DNA from: Methanosarcinales archaeon
GTDB lineage: Archaea; Halobacteriota; Methanosarcinia; Methanosarcinales; Methanogasteraceae
DNA: 7,938 bases
Reading direction: 5' to 3'
Assembly (NCBI GenBank): GCA_012961645.1
Contig: DTYY01000319.1
Location: forward strand, 1-7,938
Positions within the stretch are counted from its first letter, which is position 1. Every line of letters begins with the position of its first letter. Position numbers and translations under genes: made by a program. The notes beneath the pieces were generated by a model. It was not told the origin of the DNA. It searched no databases and worked only from the letters and a program-made list of their open reading frames with translations. Below are positions 6,219-7,938 of the stretch, piece by piece.

Positions 6219-6553
6219 GGTTCTCCTTTTATTTCTTGAAATCTATCTTTTAGGTCTGGCAAATCATCTATCACGACCCCCCACACCCTCAAAAGACTCA
6301 CGCCAGCATATCCATGTATAAGCACATCCCTCATTCCTGCAATCCTTCTCCATGGGATATCCGGATGCTCTTCTCTGAAATCCACTGGTATATTCTTTAC
6401 AGCCTCGCCTATGATCTCAAGACGCCTTATAACTGCGTCCTGAATCTGTGTGTTTTTATAGAAGTCTTCTTCACCGACTTTTTCTGTGTATTCCTCTATC
6501 TTATCGATGCATTCGAGTACATCGTCTATATAAACCTGCACATCCCTTTTCAC
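6215..6553 (-). CDS. hepT: HEPN-domain ribonuclease toxin, HepT-like (DUF86)
   Basis: This 112-residue all-helical protein belongs to the HepT/DUF86 branch of HEPN proteins, RNases that act as toxins in the cytoplasm. The diagnostic R-x4-H-x-Y motif is RDVLIHGY, with Arg75, His80 and Tyr82. The helix IQDAVIRRLEIIGEAVKNIP (37-56) is typical of the family. In studied HepT/MntA pairs, Tyr of this motif is adenylylated by the MNT partner, which silences the RNase. The start codon is GTG and overlaps the stop of the MNT gene by 4 bases (GTGA); a GAGGAGGTGG sequence at 6561-6570 is a strong ribosome binding site. Length is usual for the family and all active residues are intact, so the toxin should be functional. 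Its stop overlaps the Doc-like gene. Confidence 0.94.
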   Translation of the reverse strand: MKRDVQVYIDDVLECIDKIEEYTEKVGEEDFYKNTQIQDAVIRRLEIIGEAVKNIPVDFREEHPDIPWRRIAGMRDVLIHGYAGVSLLRVWGVVIDDLPDLKDRFQEIKGEP

Positions 6554-6837
6554 AGAATCACCACCTCCTCTTTGAGAATTTTATCCCTGATGGATGGCTT
6601 GATGGTGCAATATTCTACTAAGTCTACTTCTCTACCAAGCCCATCTTCAAGCTCCAGTTTGATCCCGACAAAGTCCAGTAAGCTGATCTCCTTCTCAATC
6701 TCTACCAGTATGTCGATGTCACTGTCTTCTTTCAGCTCTCCTCTCACTATGGATCCGAATAATCCACCCCTCTTTACACCGTGCTTTTTAAGCACTTTTA
6801 CGATCTTATCTTTTACTTCTTCGATCTGGTCGGTCAT
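6550..6837 (-). CDS. mntA: MNT-type nucleotidyltransferase, MntA-like antitoxin
   Basis: This 95-residue protein is a minimal nucleotidyltransferase. The GSx10DxD signature is complete: Gly28-Ser29 in LFGSIVRGE, then Asp40 and Asp42 in SDIDILVE, and the third acidic residue Asp72 in REVDLVE. In characterised pairs such proteins transfer AMP from ATP to the HEPN toxin and act as its antitoxin. The gene comes first in a four-gene overlapping set, directly before the HEPN gene, the common order for MNT/HEPN pairs in archaea. GAGAGG lies 7 bases before the ATG. The 144 bases upstream would hold its promoter, where I see only a weak AT-rich element (CTATGACAATACG, near 6890-6902). Length and motifs are normal for the family. 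Confidence 0.94.
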   Translation of the reverse strand: MTDQIEEVKDKIVKVLKKHGVKRGGLFGSIVRGELKEDSDIDILVEIEKEISLLDFVGIKLELEDGLGREVDLVEYCTIKPSIRDKILKEEVVIL

Positions 6838-6981
6838 GGTTGTCCTCTCACGTTTTTCAAGTTTCCCGGGTCATCTCCCATCCTGCCCGTATTGTCATAG
6901 TGGATGTCACAACATTGTCGCGAGTTGGGTGCCACAGTGCCGGAAGGCGGCGAAGTGTGCATGGAGCGCAGCACAACCACT
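6838..6981. other. Intergenic stretch between DUF2283 and the MNT gene
   Basis: These 144 bases separate the DUF2283 gene from the toxin-antitoxin operon and should include that operon's promoter. The part at 6900-6960 is clearly more GC-rich than the genes on either side. A frame (6834-7106, minus) crosses it but shows no recognisable protein and overlaps DUF2283 out of phase. I see no convincing hairpin, repeat or RNA gene. It may be the scar of a lost gene. Confidence 0.5.
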
Positions 6982-7200
6982 TTACGCGGTGATCGGCATC
7001 GCCTGCCCTTTGATCTCATACAGCAATGCGGATGAATCCGTTGCATTTTCGGATGCGTCAAGCATCTCGATCGCAACGATTCTGTCGTCGTCCCCATAAT
7101 CCACAATCAAACCATCCCTGATCTCATCACTCTCCTTGACCGGGACATCCCGGAGTATTATGGTGAGGCTGTCTGTCTGTGGGTCGTATATTACTTTCAT
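6982..7200 (-). CDS. DUF2283 family protein
   Basis: This 72-residue protein shows the DUF2283 pattern clearly: an N-terminal YDPQTDSLTIIL (residues 5-16), then EIRDGLIVDYGDDDRIVAIEMLDAS across 26-50. The middle strand-turn-strand (GLIVDY, then IVAIEMLDAS) defines the family. The biochemical role is unknown. Members are often found beside a small DUF4258 protein in archaea and bacteria and are suspected to be part of toxin-antitoxin-like pairs; that link is from family knowledge and is not proven. Here no intact DUF4258 gene is adjacent. The start ATG is preceded by GAGAGG at about 9 bases. It is followed after 144 bases by the MNT/HEPN genes, so it belongs to the same accessory block but probably not to the same tight operon. 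Confidence 0.88.
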   Translation of the reverse strand: MKVIYDPQTDSLTIILRDVPVKESDEIRDGLIVDYGDDDRIVAIEMLDASENATDSSALLYEIKGQAMPITA

Positions 7201-7265
7201 TCGTAGCTTCCTCTCCAGTATTTTTCGATTTGTGATCTCCTCAATCTTTACAATCTCTGCAATCG

Positions 7266-7938
7266 TTATTCAACTTGTGATGCAATTACATCCTCCAAAA
7301 CCGATAGCCAAACCCCCAGATGCCGGTACTTGATATTGTATATTCCATCTATATTGTTTTCACAGAAATTAAAATTGTTCTTCAAGTTTTCATTTATTTC
7401 AGATAATGAGCGCTCCTGCATATACCTATTCTCAGCGACTCTGCAGAGACAATAATGTTTTTTAGCCAGTTCAGGTGTCAACTGAGTAAAGAATTCATTT
7501 GGATCGGAGCTCGCATTTTTAGTGATCTCGCCGCATACATCACATTTACATAAATTGGCAGGATGATCCAGATAGAAACTTCTCGCATCTGCCTCAACGA
7601 CCATAGTCTTTGCTTGAGGGATGTAATATCTATTTGAAAAAACCCCTCCCGTAACCCTATGAGTTACATTTTTGTATTCGCTCATCCCGATCCCGGGAGA
7701 AATCCCGTTTAATCCGAATTTCGATGATAGGATCGAAAAATGTCCCCCATACATCGCAAGAATATCTTTCGGTGACAGTTTTCTCAAAAATTGGATATAC
7801 GATTTAAGAATCTCTTTTTCTTGATTTAATTCATTGAAATCAGAAAACCATAAGATAATTCCATTTATATCCGAATAATGTTCTACGATTCTATCAATTT
7901 CTTTTTCTTTTAATAATATATCTTTCTCTGTACATATA
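7266..7938 (-). CDS. tRNA-guanine transglycosylase-like protein (DpdA-like?), C-terminal part
   Basis: The frame is open from the right edge to its stop, so this is the last 223 residues of a longer protein; the TTG at 7787 is internal and not a start. The sequence fits the end of a TGT-type barrel: GIILWFSDF (26-34), LAMYGGHFSIL (60-70), GLNGISPGIG (75-84) and GGVFSNRYYIPQAK (97-110). It then has the zinc site C130-x-C132-x2-C135 with His161 exactly 26 residues on, the arrangement of bacterial-type TGT. These enzymes exchange guanine for a 7-deazaguanine base; DpdA relatives do so in DNA and occur in genomic islands. The extra region after the zinc site is unusual. The DNA is very AT-rich (about 22% GC at 7801-7920), unlike carA, which suggests horizontal transfer. 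Substrate (tRNA or DNA) cannot be told from this part. Confidence 0.7.
   Translation of the reverse strand, partial: ICTEKDILLKEKEIDRIVEHYSDINGIILWFSDFNELNQEKEILKSYIQFLRKLSPKDILAMYGGHFSILSSKFGLNGISPGIGMSEYKNVTHRVTGGVFSNRYYIPQAKTMVVEADARSFYLDHPANLCKCDVCGEITKNASSDPNEFFTQLTPELAKKHYCLCRVAENRYMQERSLSEINENLKNNFNFCENNIDGIYNIKYRHLGVWLSVLEDVIASQVE

Noticed and set aside
6314..7099. Plus-strand 261-residue reading frame
   Set aside because: It is antisense to the HEPN, MNT and DUF2283 genes, is a low-complexity Ser/Phe/Leu-rich translation, and has no motif. It is a shadow of the real genes.
6834..7106. Minus-strand 90-residue frame between DUF2283 and MNT
   Set aside because: I considered a HicA-like or other toxin remnant, but the translation shows no convincing motif and overlaps DUF2283 out of phase.

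Overview
The window looks like archaeal, probably euryarchaeal, DNA from the methanogen/ANME side of the tree. The pointers are a WtpA-family tungstate-binding protein, two secreted proteins of a molybdopterin-oxidoreductase-like fold seen in methanogens, an archaeal-length CarA with a TATA-like element placed for leaderless transcription, and HEPN/MNT and DUF2283 accessory genes. The lineage is an inference from protein families; no rRNA or tRNA is present. Every gene I accept is on the minus strand, so transcription runs from high to low coordinates.

Reading in the direction of transcription, the right edge (7938 to 7266) holds the C-terminal part of a tRNA-guanine-transglycosylase-like protein, possibly DpdA-like, in very AT-rich DNA. 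A DUF2283 gene follows (7200 to 6982). Next is a compact four-gene set: an MNT nucleotidyltransferase (MntA-like), a HEPN ribonuclease-type toxin (HepT-like), a Fic/Doc protein, and a 46-residue acidic protein. Each of these overlaps the next by 4 to 14 bases. It reads as a HepT/MntA toxin-antitoxin pair coupled to a Doc toxin with its own small partner.

A second overlapping operon (5637 to 3108) encodes two extracytoplasmic proteins with an oxidoreductase-molybdopterin-like fold and a WtpA-like solute-binding protein. The first has a signal peptide and a C-terminal anchor; the second is a lipoprotein. No permease or ATPase gene is with them. The binding protein appears to have lost a carboxylate used for tungstate coordination.

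The left third holds carA (glutaminase subunit of carbamoyl-phosphate synthetase). Six bases later comes a HEAT-repeat, cysteine-rich protein where carB might have been expected. Last is a truncated P-loop ATPase fragment at the left edge.

There is no gene-free stretch longer than 300 bases. I found no tRNA, rRNA, CRISPR array, IS element or attachment site. The mix of GC-rich core genes and AT-rich accessory genes suggests that the right part is a mobile or defence-type region next to a more stable chromosomal segment.
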